Positions 35,319-42,995 of a stretch of 64,000 nt of DNA are shown one piece after another. The notes beneath the pieces were generated by a model, which saw only the letters and a list, made by a program, of their open reading frames with translations, did not search any database and had not been told where the DNA came from. The DNA lies in NCBI GenBank assembly GCA_022826195.1, contig JAJDVI010000062.1, forward strand, positions 1 to 64,000, read 5' to 3'. Position 1 is the first letter of the stretch; each line of letters opens with the position of its first letter. A program made the position numbers and the translations under genes. The stretch is from Acidobacteriota bacterium (GTDB lineage: Bacteria; Acidobacteriota; Vicinamibacteria; Marinacidobacterales; Marinacidobacteraceae).

Positions 35319-36637
35319 CGCCGGACCGCGCCCGGTTCCGGCCGACCCGGGTGGACGGGGCCGGGGCCGGATGCGCCGCGCTCTACCTCGGACTGGCCTG
35401 GCTGGCCCGCGGACCCGGCGATCCGGGGGTCGCGTCGTTCCTGCTGGTCTCGGCTGCGGCCGCGGCCGTGACGTTCGCGGTCTACGCCTGGTCGGCAAAG
35501 GAGCCGGACCGGATCTCCGTGGGGCGGCTCCTGCTCTGGGCGGTGGTCTTTCGGGCGATCGGCCTGTTCGGCGGACCGTTCTTCGAGGACGACTACTTCC
35601 GCTACCTCTGGGACGGCTACCGCTTCGCGCAGGACGGGACGCCGTACGGGCTGGCGCCGGAGGCCTTCTTCGCGGACCCCGCGGTCCCGGCGCTCTTCCA
35701 GGGAATCCTCGACCGGATCAACTTCCCGGAGCTGGCGACGATCTACGGCCCGGCGACGCAGCTCGCCTTCCTGCTCGGCTACGGCGTCGCGCCCGGCAGC
35801 GTGGCGGCGCTGCAGGTCATCTTCATCCTCTTTGACCTGCTCACGATCGGCATCCTGCTGCGGCTGGCGCCGCCCCGCGCCGTCCTGCTCTACGCGTGGT
35901 GTCCGCTGGTGGTCAAGGAGGTCGCCTTCACCGCTCACCCCGACGGCTTCGCGGTGTTCTTCGTGCTCGCCGCGGTGCTGCTGGCGAGGCGGGAGCGGCT
36001 CCACGCGGCGGCCGCGCTCCTCGCCTTCGGCGCGGCCGCGAAGGTCCTCGCGCTGGTGGCCGTTCCGTTCGTTCTCCGCCCGATCCGCTGGACGCACGGG
36101 GCGGTCTTCGGCGGCGTGCTCGCGCTGCTCTATCTGCCCTTCGCCTGGCAGGGTGGCACGGACCTGCCCACGCTGTTCGTGTTCGCGCGCGACTGGGAGT
36201 TCAACGCCTCGGTCTTCGCGCTGCTGACCCCGCTGCTGCCCAACGCGGCCGCCCGGGTGGTCTGCGGCGGGCTGTTCCTTGCGGCAGCGGCGTGGCTCTA
36301 CTTCCGCGACCGGGATCCCGGCGGGAACGTCCCGCCGGGCGACCGCCTCTACGGCCTGCTCCTCGTCCTGGCCCCGGTGGTGAATCCCTGGTACCTGCTC
36401 TGGGTGTTGCCCTTTGCGGCGATCCGTCCGAGCCTCTGGGCGTGGACGGCTTCGGTGGCGGTGCTGCTCTCCTATGCCACCGGACTGAACCTCCAGGACA
36501 TGAACCTCCATCCCTTCGGGCACCCTCCGTGGGTGCCGGTAGCGGAATACGGGATGGTCGCGCTCGCGCTCGCGGCCGGCGTCGCGCGGCGCCGGAAGGC
36601 GGACCCGCGGGAGGGGACGGCGTGTACCGCGGCCTGA
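35315..36637 (+). CDS. GT-C type membrane glycosyltransferase (mannosyltransferase-like)
   Basis: A 440-residue polytopic protein with about 10-12 membrane helices. The first large loop has FFEDDYFRYLWDGYRFAQDGTPYG; the acidic DD pair is the usual GT-C catalytic feature. Such enzymes use polyprenyl-phosphate sugars on the outer face of the membrane. VNPWYLLWVLPF near the end is common in GT87/PMT-like families. The GTG start overlaps the upstream stop (GTGA), and its 3' end overlaps the GT2 gene by 16 bases. The acceptor is unknown. Confidence 0.82.
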   Translation: MTPDRARFRPTRVDGAGAGCAALYLGLAWLARGPGDPGVASFLLVSAAAAAVTFAVYAWSAKEPDRISVGRLLLWAVVFRAIGLFGGPFFEDDYFRYLWDGYRFAQDGTPYGLAPEAFFADPAVPALFQGILDRINFPELATIYGPATQLAFLLGYGVAPGSVAALQVIFILFDLLTIGILLRLAPPRAVLLYAWCPLVVKEVAFTAHPDGFAVFFVLAAVLLARRERLHAAAALLAFGAAAKVLALVAVPFVLRPIRWTHGAVFGGVLALLYLPFAWQGGTDLPTLFVFARDWEFNASVFALLTPLLPNAAARVVCGGLFLAAAAWLYFRDRDPGGNVPPGDRLYGLLLVLAPVVNPWYLLWVLPFAAIRPSLWAWTASVAVLLSYATGLNLQDMNLHPFGHPPWVPVAEYGMVALALAAGVARRRKADPREGTACTAA

Positions 36638-37383
36638 AGGTCGGCGCCGTCGTTCCGGCGCGGGACGAGGAGCGGAACATCGGCCCGGTGGTGCGGGATC
36701 TGCTCGCGCTCCGGGACGCGGCGGGCGGGCGGGTGATCGACGACTTCGTGGTCTGCGACAACGGCTCGAACGACCGGACCGCGCTCCGGGCGCAGGAGGC
36801 CGGGGCCCGGGTCGTTCGTCAGGACCGGCCCGGCTACGGCGTCGCCTGCCTGACCGCCCTGGCGGCGCTCGCCCCGGTGGACGTGGTCCTGTTCACCGAT
36901 GGGGACGGGTCCTTCGTCGCCGCCCAGGCCGAGCGTCTGCTGGCGGAGGTCGCCGGGGGTGCGGACCTCGTCATCGGATCCCGGGTGCGCGGCTCCGCCG
37001 AGCCCGGAGCGCTCTCCCTGCCGCAGGTGGCGGGGAACCGCGTGGCCGCGCTCCTGATCCGCCTGCTCTGGGGGGAACGGATCAGCGATCTCGGTCCCTA
37101 CCGGGCCATCCGGGCCGCGTCGCTGCGCCGGATCGCGATGGAGGACCGGGCCTACGGGTGGACCGTCGAGATGCAGATCAAGGCGATCCAGCACGGTCTC
37201 CGGGTCGTCGAGACGCCGGTGGACACCCGGAGGCGGCGCTACGGCCGGTCCAAGGTCGGGGGCACGGTCCGCGGGGTCGCGGGCGCGAGCGCCGGCATCC
37301 TTCGAAAGATCGCTAGGCTATGGGTAGAACAGAAAACCCGGACCCTCCGGACAGGCCGGAGAAAGGAGGTAGATCGCTCATGA
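36622..37383 (+). CDS. Family 2 glycosyltransferase
   Basis: A 253-residue GT-A enzyme. GAVVPARDEERNIGPVV is the nucleotide-sugar-binding start, FVVCDNGSNDRT follows, and VVLFTDGDGSF carries the metal-binding DxD. GPYRAIRAASLRRI and GWTVEMQIKAIQHG are typical of the dolichol-phosphate-glucose/mannose synthase-like branch. It may make the lipid-linked sugar donor for the adjacent GT-C enzyme; this is inference from linkage. The GTG start has a GGGAGGGG ribosome site. Its stop overlaps the DUF547 start (ATGA). Confidence 0.88.
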   Translation: MYRGLKVGAVVPARDEERNIGPVVRDLLALRDAAGGRVIDDFVVCDNGSNDRTALRAQEAGARVVRQDRPGYGVACLTALAALAPVDVVLFTDGDGSFVAAQAERLLAEVAGGADLVIGSRVRGSAEPGALSLPQVAGNRVAALLIRLLWGERISDLGPYRAIRAASLRRIAMEDRAYGWTVEMQIKAIQHGLRVVETPVDTRRRRYGRSKVGGTVRGVAGASAGILRKIARLWVEQKTRTLRTGRRKEVDRS

Positions 37384-38249
37384 AGAGCGAAGGAATGATC
37401 CGAGTCGGGCGTCGGAGCCCCGTGCTGGCGATGCTCACCGTCCTTGCCGCCGGTGGCTGGCTCGGCGCCAGCAACTGCGCGTCGAACGGGCTGGACCCGG
37501 CGGTCTCGTGGTCGGATCACGACAACACGAACGGCGACACGATCGATCACGCGGAGTGGCAGGCGGTCCTGGACGGCTACCTGCGCACCGACGATCCCTC
37601 GGGCGTTCACCTGTTCGACTACGGCGGACTCAAGGCGAACCAGGCCGACCGGGGGCGTCTCCAGGGGTACATCGCGCACCTCGAGGCGGTGGACCCGCGC
37701 CTCTACTCGCGCGACGAGCAGATGGCCTACTGGATCAACTTCTACAACGCGCTCACCGTCGAAACGGTGGTCGAGGGATACCCGGTGGACTCGATCAAGA
37801 AGATCCACGAAGGCATCGTGCCCCTGTCAGGTCCCTGGGGCGACAGGCGCGCCACCGTCGCCGGACAGCGGCTGACCCTCGACAACATGGAGCACGACAT
37901 CCTGCGGGCGCTCTGGCGGGACCCCCGGATCCACTATGCGGTGAACTGCGCGAGCATCGGCTGCCCCAATCTGGCCCCAAAGGTCTTCACCGCGGCGAAT
38001 CTCGAGGAGATGATGGATGCCGCGGCCCGCGGCTACGTGAATCACCCGCGCGGCGTCGAGCTGATGGACGAGATGTTCGGCGTCGTCTCGAGCATCTACA
38101 CCTGGTTCCAGGAGGACTTCGGAAGCAGCGAGGCGGGGGTGGTCGAGCACCTGCTCCTCTATGCGGAGCCCGACCTCGCGGAGCAACTCCGGAACTTCGA
38201 GGGCGGCTTCGACTACGAGTACGACTGGGACCTCAACGACGCGAGCTGA
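37380..38249 (+). CDS. DUF547 domain-containing exported protein
   Basis: A 289-residue protein with an N-terminal signal or anchor (about residues 14-32, VLAMLTVLAAGGWLGA), possibly a lipoprotein (ASNC). The DUF547 domain covers about 60-280, with QMAYWINFYNALTVETV, LDNMEHDILR and HYAVNCASIGCPNL as hallmarks; the conserved Asn/His/Cys set suggests a papain-like or transglutaminase-related fold, with function unknown. A strong AAAGGAGGT ribosome site precedes the ATG, which overlaps the stop of the GT2 gene. It is the last gene of the operon starting at 34917. Confidence 0.88.
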   Translation: MKSEGMIRVGRRSPVLAMLTVLAAGGWLGASNCASNGLDPAVSWSDHDNTNGDTIDHAEWQAVLDGYLRTDDPSGVHLFDYGGLKANQADRGRLQGYIAHLEAVDPRLYSRDEQMAYWINFYNALTVETVVEGYPVDSIKKIHEGIVPLSGPWGDRRATVAGQRLTLDNMEHDILRALWRDPRIHYAVNCASIGCPNLAPKVFTAANLEEMMDAAARGYVNHPRGVELMDEMFGVVSSIYTWFQEDFGSSEAGVVEHLLLYAEPDLAEQLRNFEGGFDYEYDWDLNDAS

Positions 38250-38309
38250 CCCGGCACGCCGGACCCCGGACGGGAGCCCGGTTCCTCTCCGGAGGGCTCC
38301 CGCGAGGGG

Positions 38310-39182
38310 TCAGTCGACCAGGAAGCCGTAGGTGACGCTCAGCCCGATCACGCGCGACGCGGCGGTGTTCCGCCCGCCGATGATCCGGCCGAAGAACCCG
38401 CTCACGCTGATCGTGTCGTTGACGGTGGCCAGCACGCGGCCGCCCAGCAACTGGGCATCCTCCTGAAGCTCCGGAAAGCGGTCCGGCGAGAAGCCCGGGC
38501 CGCCGATGTCCAGCCCCGAATCGCTGCCGTTGACCATCCGGTAGTCGGCCGCGACCGTGATCCGGTCGTTCACCGGAAAGAAGCCCGCCAGGTTGATGAA
38601 GGTGTCCGAGGGGATGTCGTTCGAGCGGGAGCGGTAGCCGACTTCGCCGGACGCTCCGAAGCGGTCGCCGAACTTGCCGACCAGGACCGATCCCTCGAAC
38701 CCGTTGCCGCCGTCGCCGAGCGAGTTGATGTAACCCGTCTCGTAGCCGCCGGCGGCGATCACCCCGGCCCGGATCGCCACGCTGGGGGCGCCCTGCGTCA
38801 CGAGTTCGTCCACCACCCTCCAGGTCACGGAGACGTTCGTGTCCACGAGGCCGCTGAAGCTCTCCTCCGGCGTCGGGCCCACCGGGCCGGGGATGTGGCT
38901 GCGGCCGAGACCGGACCGCAGGTCCACCGCGATCGCGTCGGTGATCGCGTAGTTGACGTCCAGCCAACCGGTGGTCTGCGAGAGGTTGGCCCCGTCGCCC
39001 GGCGTCGGGCCCTTGACGTCGGCCCGGTAGAACTCGGTGGCGGCCTGGTGTCCGTAGGTGATCGTGATGGAGCCGGTCCGCGGTTCGGCGATCCAGGGGG
39101 ATCCCTGGGCGGAGCCGGAGGCGGCGGAAAGGACGATGAGGGCCACCGCGAAGGCGGCGGTACAGAGGAGGCGGCGGTTCAT
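38310..39182 (-). CDS. Outer-membrane beta-barrel protein of unknown function
   Basis: A 290-residue protein with a signal peptide (residues 1-25, ending SGSAQ). It is rich in alternating amphipathic strands with Gly/Asn/Asp turns, ending in LSVTYGFLVD, an aromatic terminus that fits a barrel. No named family is recognised; it resembles transporter-like or DUF3570-type barrels only in composition. A small Cys-containing exported protein is encoded 10 bases upstream on the same strand, and the two probably form one operon and one system. Confidence 0.7.
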   Translation of the reverse strand: MNRRLLCTAAFAVALIVLSAASGSAQGSPWIAEPRTGSITITYGHQAATEFYRADVKGPTPGDGANLSQTTGWLDVNYAITDAIAVDLRSGLGRSHIPGPVGPTPEESFSGLVDTNVSVTWRVVDELVTQGAPSVAIRAGVIAAGGYETGYINSLGDGGNGFEGSVLVGKFGDRFGASGEVGYRSRSNDIPSDTFINLAGFFPVNDRITVAADYRMVNGSDSGLDIGGPGFSPDRFPELQEDAQLLGGRVLATVNDTISVSGFFGRIIGGRNTAASRVIGLSVTYGFLVD

Positions 39183-39192
39183 CGGGACGCGC

Positions 39193-39558
39193 CTAGAGCC
39201 GGAACCGGCGGCTGAGGAAATAGTGGACGGTCTCCATCCGCAGCTTGCAGTCCTCGACCCCCGCTCCACACAGCGCCTGGACCGCCTCGTCATCCGCCGT
39301 CCCGGCCGTCTCGCCTTCGTAGGCGGCTTCGAGGCTCCGGGTGAGGCTCATCGCCCGGTCCTTGTCCAGTTCGTCCTTCCGGAGCGGGCAGCCGTCGCAC
39401 ACGAGCTCCCTGAAGGTGAGCGCCTTGCCCTGGGCGTAGGCGGCGCGCGGGCTGAGCTTGCCGGCGCCGACGCCGATCGACCCGGATGCCGCTTCGGATG
39501 GCGACAGGGTTCCCAGACCGGCGGTGAGCAGCGCTCCCGCAAGAATCGTTCGAATCAT
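39193..39558 (-). CDS. Small exported protein with conserved-looking CxxC motif
   Basis: A 121-residue protein with a signal peptide (residues 1-23, ending SEAAS). The mature part has an Ala/Gln helix (RAAYAQGKALTFRELV), a CDGCPLR CxxC motif, and a second Cys pair further on (LCGAGVEDC). The two Cys pairs could bind metal or form disulfides. A strong AAGGAGGT ribosome site precedes the ATG. It is upstream of and cotranscribed with the barrel gene. I do not recognise a family. Confidence 0.7.
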   Translation of the reverse strand: MIRTILAGALLTAGLGTLSPSEAASGSIGVGAGKLSPRAAYAQGKALTFRELVCDGCPLRKDELDKDRAMSLTRSLEAAYEGETAGTADDEAVQALCGAGVEDCKLRMETVHYFLSRRFRL

Positions 39559-39657
39559 TCCTAGGGACCTCCTTGGTTGCGACCCACGATTGCGTATTGA
39601 ATTCGGAAAGCATAGTCGCCGGAGAGTTGGCGGGAGAGGAGCGAACGGACGCCGAGA

Positions 39658-40353
39658 ATGACCGCCGACCGAGCGGCGCAACCGCGCCGGGAATTCCATG
39701 CCTGGGAGGTGTCCCCGCGCGAAGCGGCGGCGATACAGCGCGAACTCGCCGGGCGGGTCGAGGGGAAGGCGCCCCCCGGATTCGATCCGGGGATCGTGGC
39801 GGGACTGGATGCCGCCTTCCCGAAGGGGGGCAGGGAGTGCGTGGCGGCGGCGGTGGCGTGGGACGTCCGGGAGCGCCGGGTGATCGAGGAACGGGTCGTC
39901 CGCCGCCCGCTGACGTTCCCCTACGTCCCGGGGCTCCTGTCCTTCCGCGAGGCGCCGGCCGTGCTGGCCGCGCTCGCGGAACTCGATACCACGGTGGAGG
40001 TGCTGCTTTGCGACGGCCATGGGCTCGCGCACCCGCGCCGGTTCGGCCTGGCATGCCATCTCGGCGTCCTGACCGGGACTCCGGCGGTCGGGTGTGCGAA
40101 GAGCGTCCTGGTCGGCGCGCCCGGGGAAGTCGATTCGCCGCGGGGCTCCGAGGGCCCCCTCGAGCATCGCGGCGAGCGGATCGGGACCGTTCTCCGCACC
40201 CGTGACCGCGTGCGGCCGGTGTTCGTGAGCATCGGCCATCGTATGGATCTCGAGTCCGCGGTGGGACTGGTCCTCGCCTGCGCCATAGGATTTCGTCTCC
40301 CGGAACCCATCCGCCGCGCCGACCGCCTGGTGAGTGAGGCCCGGAAACGCTGA
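39658..40353 (+). CDS. nfi: Endonuclease V
   Basis: A 231-residue DNA-repair nuclease that nicks the second phosphodiester bond 3' to deoxyinosine. Catalytic residues are visible: D51 in AGLDAAF, YVPGLLSFREAP with wedge Tyr89 and E98, and D119 in LLCDGHGLAHPRRFGLACHLG. The length is normal. It is divergent from the small exported protein. An alternative name for the gene is endoV; no linked repair genes are nearby. Confidence 0.93.
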   Translation: MTADRAAQPRREFHAWEVSPREAAAIQRELAGRVEGKAPPGFDPGIVAGLDAAFPKGGRECVAAAVAWDVRERRVIEERVVRRPLTFPYVPGLLSFREAPAVLAALAELDTTVEVLLCDGHGLAHPRRFGLACHLGVLTGTPAVGCAKSVLVGAPGEVDSPRGSEGPLEHRGERIGTVLRTRDRVRPVFVSIGHRMDLESAVGLVLACAIGFRLPEPIRRADRLVSEARKR

Positions 40354-40375
40354 CCGCGGAGGCAGGAGGCATGCG

Positions 40376-41536
40376 ATGGTTCACGACCCGAGACAGCGGT
40401 TCGTCGCGCTGGCGCTCGCCGCCGGACTGGCGGCGGCCTGCGGGAGCGACGATCCGGCGCCTTCCGGTGAAGCGGCTCCCGTGGACCTGACGCCTCCGGC
40501 GCTCGAGGCGGAGGGTGCAGCCGCGTTCGCGGCGCTCGCCCTCGATTGCGTGACGAAGGAGTATCCGTACGGCCTGCGGGTGCGCCTCGAGAGCCCGGAC
40601 GACCTCGGCCTCCCCCGGGACCTGACGCCGGTCTTCTACGGCTGCTACGACTGGCATTCCGCGGTCCACGGGCACTGGCTGCTCGCGCGCCTGACCCGCC
40701 GGTTCCCCGGCGCCGAGTTCGCCGGGGAGGCCCGCGCCGCGCTCGATCAGAACCTCACCGGGGAGCGGGTCGCCGGCGAGCTGGAGTTCGTCTCGAAGAA
40801 GGGCCGGCGCGGGTTCGAGCGCCCCTACGGCCTTGCCTGGCTGCTCCAGCTCGACGCCGAGTTGGCCGAGTGGGCCGCCGATCCGAAGTCGTCCGACGAC
40901 GACCGCGGCCGGGCCGCCCGCTGGCGCGCAACGCTCGCGCCCCTGGTCGAAAACGGCGTGGAACGGCTGAGTGAGTTCCTGGACAAGCTGGAGCATCCCG
41001 TGCGGGTGGGCGAGCACAAGCAGACGGCCTTTTCGGTGGGGCTGATCCACGACTGGGCGGTTTCGGTGGGCGACCAGGGGATGCAGGACCTCCTGGCCGC
41101 CCGGGCGCGGGTCTGGTACGGCGGCGACCGCGACTGCCCGGTGGACTACGAACCGTCGGGACAGGATTTCCTTTCGCCCTGCCTTGCGGAGGCCGACGTC
41201 ATGCGGAGGGTGCTGCCGTCCGGCGAGTTCGCCGCCTGGCTCGACGGTTTCCTGCCCGGCCCGCTACCGGCGACGCTGGAACCGGTCCACGTTCCCGCCG
41301 ACGAGGAGGATGCCTTCGGACATCTCCACGGCCTCCACCTAAGCCGCGCCTGGATGCTGCAGGGCATTGTGAGCGCGCTCCCCGAGGACGATCCGCGCCT
41401 GCCGGGAATGGCCGCCCTCGCCAGCCGGAACGCCGAGGCCGGCTTCGCCGGCGTGGACCCCAACAACTACGTCGGGAGTCACTGGCTCGGCAGCTTCGCC
41501 ACCTACCTGGCGACGAGGCGCGGCATCAGGGAGTGA
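40376..41536 (+). CDS. DUF2891 domain lipoprotein
   Basis: A 386-residue protein with a lipobox (LAAAC, Cys near residue 22), so probably anchored in the outer or inner membrane. The DUF2891 domain follows, with PVFYGCYDWHSAVHGHWLL, a mid-domain RPYGLAWLLQL and a final NNYVGSHWLGSFATYLATRR. Its function is unknown; the fold is predicted to be an alpha/alpha toroid as in some sugar-handling enzymes. The ATG at 40376 follows a GGAGG site. It starts 22 bases after endonuclease V and may be cotranscribed with it. Confidence 0.85.
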   Translation: MVHDPRQRFVALALAAGLAAACGSDDPAPSGEAAPVDLTPPALEAEGAAAFAALALDCVTKEYPYGLRVRLESPDDLGLPRDLTPVFYGCYDWHSAVHGHWLLARLTRRFPGAEFAGEARAALDQNLTGERVAGELEFVSKKGRRGFERPYGLAWLLQLDAELAEWAADPKSSDDDRGRAARWRATLAPLVENGVERLSEFLDKLEHPVRVGEHKQTAFSVGLIHDWAVSVGDQGMQDLLAARARVWYGGDRDCPVDYEPSGQDFLSPCLAEADVMRRVLPSGEFAAWLDGFLPGPLPATLEPVHVPADEEDAFGHLHGLHLSRAWMLQGIVSALPEDDPRLPGMAALASRNAEAGFAGVDPNNYVGSHWLGSFATYLATRRGIRE

Positions 41537-41574
41537 CGGCGCGACCGCAGGCCAGCAAGGTGACGTGACGGCTT

Positions 41575-41638
41575 GGAACGCCGGTCTCCAGACCGGCACG
41601 CGCGGCGCTCCGCGCCGCGCACGTCGTAACGCCACCCG
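41575..41638 (+). repeat. REP-like double hairpin, copy C
   Basis: GGAAC (41575-41579) is followed by stem 1, 41580-41587 with 41590-41597 (8 bp, loop CC), and stem 2, 41600-41607 with 41613-41620 (8 bp, 5-base loop). The tail ACGTCGTAACGCCACCCG nearly equals that of copy B. It lies between the convergent DUF2891 and DUF1343 genes. Confidence 0.75.
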
Positions 41639-41689
41639 CTCGTATGGCACCTCCGGCTCGGAAACCCGCCCCCATGGGAACCCGGACGT

Positions 41690-42853
41690 TCAGCGGTACA
41701 GCAGGAACGCGTCCCGCACCGGCTCGAAACCCTCCCCCTCCGCGTCCCCCGCGTCGGCAATCTCCGCAGTGGTGCGCCTGGCCTCGATGCCCTCCCGGAT
41801 GTCCGGGCTCCCCCCGAGGATGTCGATGGGCAGGCGGACCAGCTCGTACTCGTAGGGCGGGGGACGCCAGGCGAAATCCGACGGCCAGAGCTTCCGGACC
41901 TGGTTCAGGATGGCGATTCCGGTGCGCCAGGGCCGGTAGGCATTCCGGTCCGTGACGTGCTGCATCACGCCGCCGCATTCCTCGCCGTTGAACTTGTGGA
42001 AAGTGGGCCGGAACCGGACGGGGCGGAAGTGGACGCCCGGGAGTCCCTCCTCCGCCAGCGCATCCGCCAGCCGGAACCCGTCCACCCACGGGGCGCCGCA
42101 GACCTCGAAGGGCCGGGTCGTCCCCCGGCCTTCGGAGAGGTTCGTGCCCTCGATCAGGCAGCCTCCCGGATACACGGTGGCCGTATCCAGGGTCGCCATG
42201 TTCGGGGAGGGCGGGATGAAACCGAGCCCGGTCTCGTCGAGCCAGTGCTCGCGGCGCCAGCCCTCGCAGCCGACGATCACGAGATCGGCGCCGATCCCGT
42301 ACCGGCGGTTCACGAGCCCGGCGATCTCGCCGGAGGTCATTCCGTGCCGGTTCGGGAGCGGATAGAGCCCCACGAAGGAGCGGTGGTCGTCCCGGATCAG
42401 GTTCCCCTCCACCGCGCCGCCGATCGGGTTCGGCCGGTCGAGGACGACGATGCGCTTGCCGTGCTCCGCCGCCGCCTCCATGGCGTGCGCCATCGTCCAG
42501 ACGTAGGTGTAGTAGCGCGAGCCGACGTCCTGAACGTCGAAGACGAGGGCGTCGAGCCCCTCCAGCATCGCCGCCGTGGGACGCCGGGTGGGCCCGTAGA
42601 GGCTGTGGACGGGAATGGGGCCGTCGCCGTCCGCGATCTCGATGAGGTCCTGCTCGACGGCGTCGAAGCCGTGTTCGGGAGCGAAGAGCGCCGCCAGTGT
42701 CACCCCCGGCAGGCCGGCCACCACATCCCGCGCGTGACAGAAGGACGCGTCCACCGACGAGGGGTTCGCGATCAGTCCGACCCGGAGCCCCTTGAGCAGC
42801 TCCCCCATTTCCGGGAGCCGGTCGAGCCCGGTCCGGACCGTAGGGGGGTTCAT
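41690..42853 (-). CDS. DUF1343 protein, exo-beta-N-acetylmuramidase NamZ-like (GH171)
   Basis: A 387-residue protein. Family members characterised as NamZ release terminal N-acetylmuramic acid from peptidoglycan fragments during cell-wall recycling. Signatures: GLRVGLIANPSSVD, LFAPEHGFDAVEQ, LVFDVQDVGSRYYTYVWTM, VLDRPNPIGG and EGTNLSEGRGTTRPFE. No clear signal peptide is present, whereas many homologues are exported. The ATG lies 7 nt after TAGTCT (42861-42866) with no ribosome site, so a leaderless message is likely. It is divergent from the S9 peptidase. Confidence 0.9.
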   Translation of the reverse strand: MNPPTVRTGLDRLPEMGELLKGLRVGLIANPSSVDASFCHARDVVAGLPGVTLAALFAPEHGFDAVEQDLIEIADGDGPIPVHSLYGPTRRPTAAMLEGLDALVFDVQDVGSRYYTYVWTMAHAMEAAAEHGKRIVVLDRPNPIGGAVEGNLIRDDHRSFVGLYPLPNRHGMTSGEIAGLVNRRYGIGADLVIVGCEGWRREHWLDETGLGFIPPSPNMATLDTATVYPGGCLIEGTNLSEGRGTTRPFEVCGAPWVDGFRLADALAEEGLPGVHFRPVRFRPTFHKFNGEECGGVMQHVTDRNAYRPWRTGIAILNQVRKLWPSDFAWRPPPYEYELVRLPIDILGGSPDIREGIEARRTTAEIADAGDAEGEGFEPVRDAFLLYR

Positions 42854-42995
42854 TGAGGGAAGACTACGCAAACCGGATCGGGCCGGTTCACCGGAATCGC
42901 TGCCCGAACCGCCTGCAACTCGCGCCGCGCCAGCCCCCAGTGGGATACTTGGCCGGTTGCGGCCGGGGTATTTCCGGCTGCCGGGGAGGCCCGCC

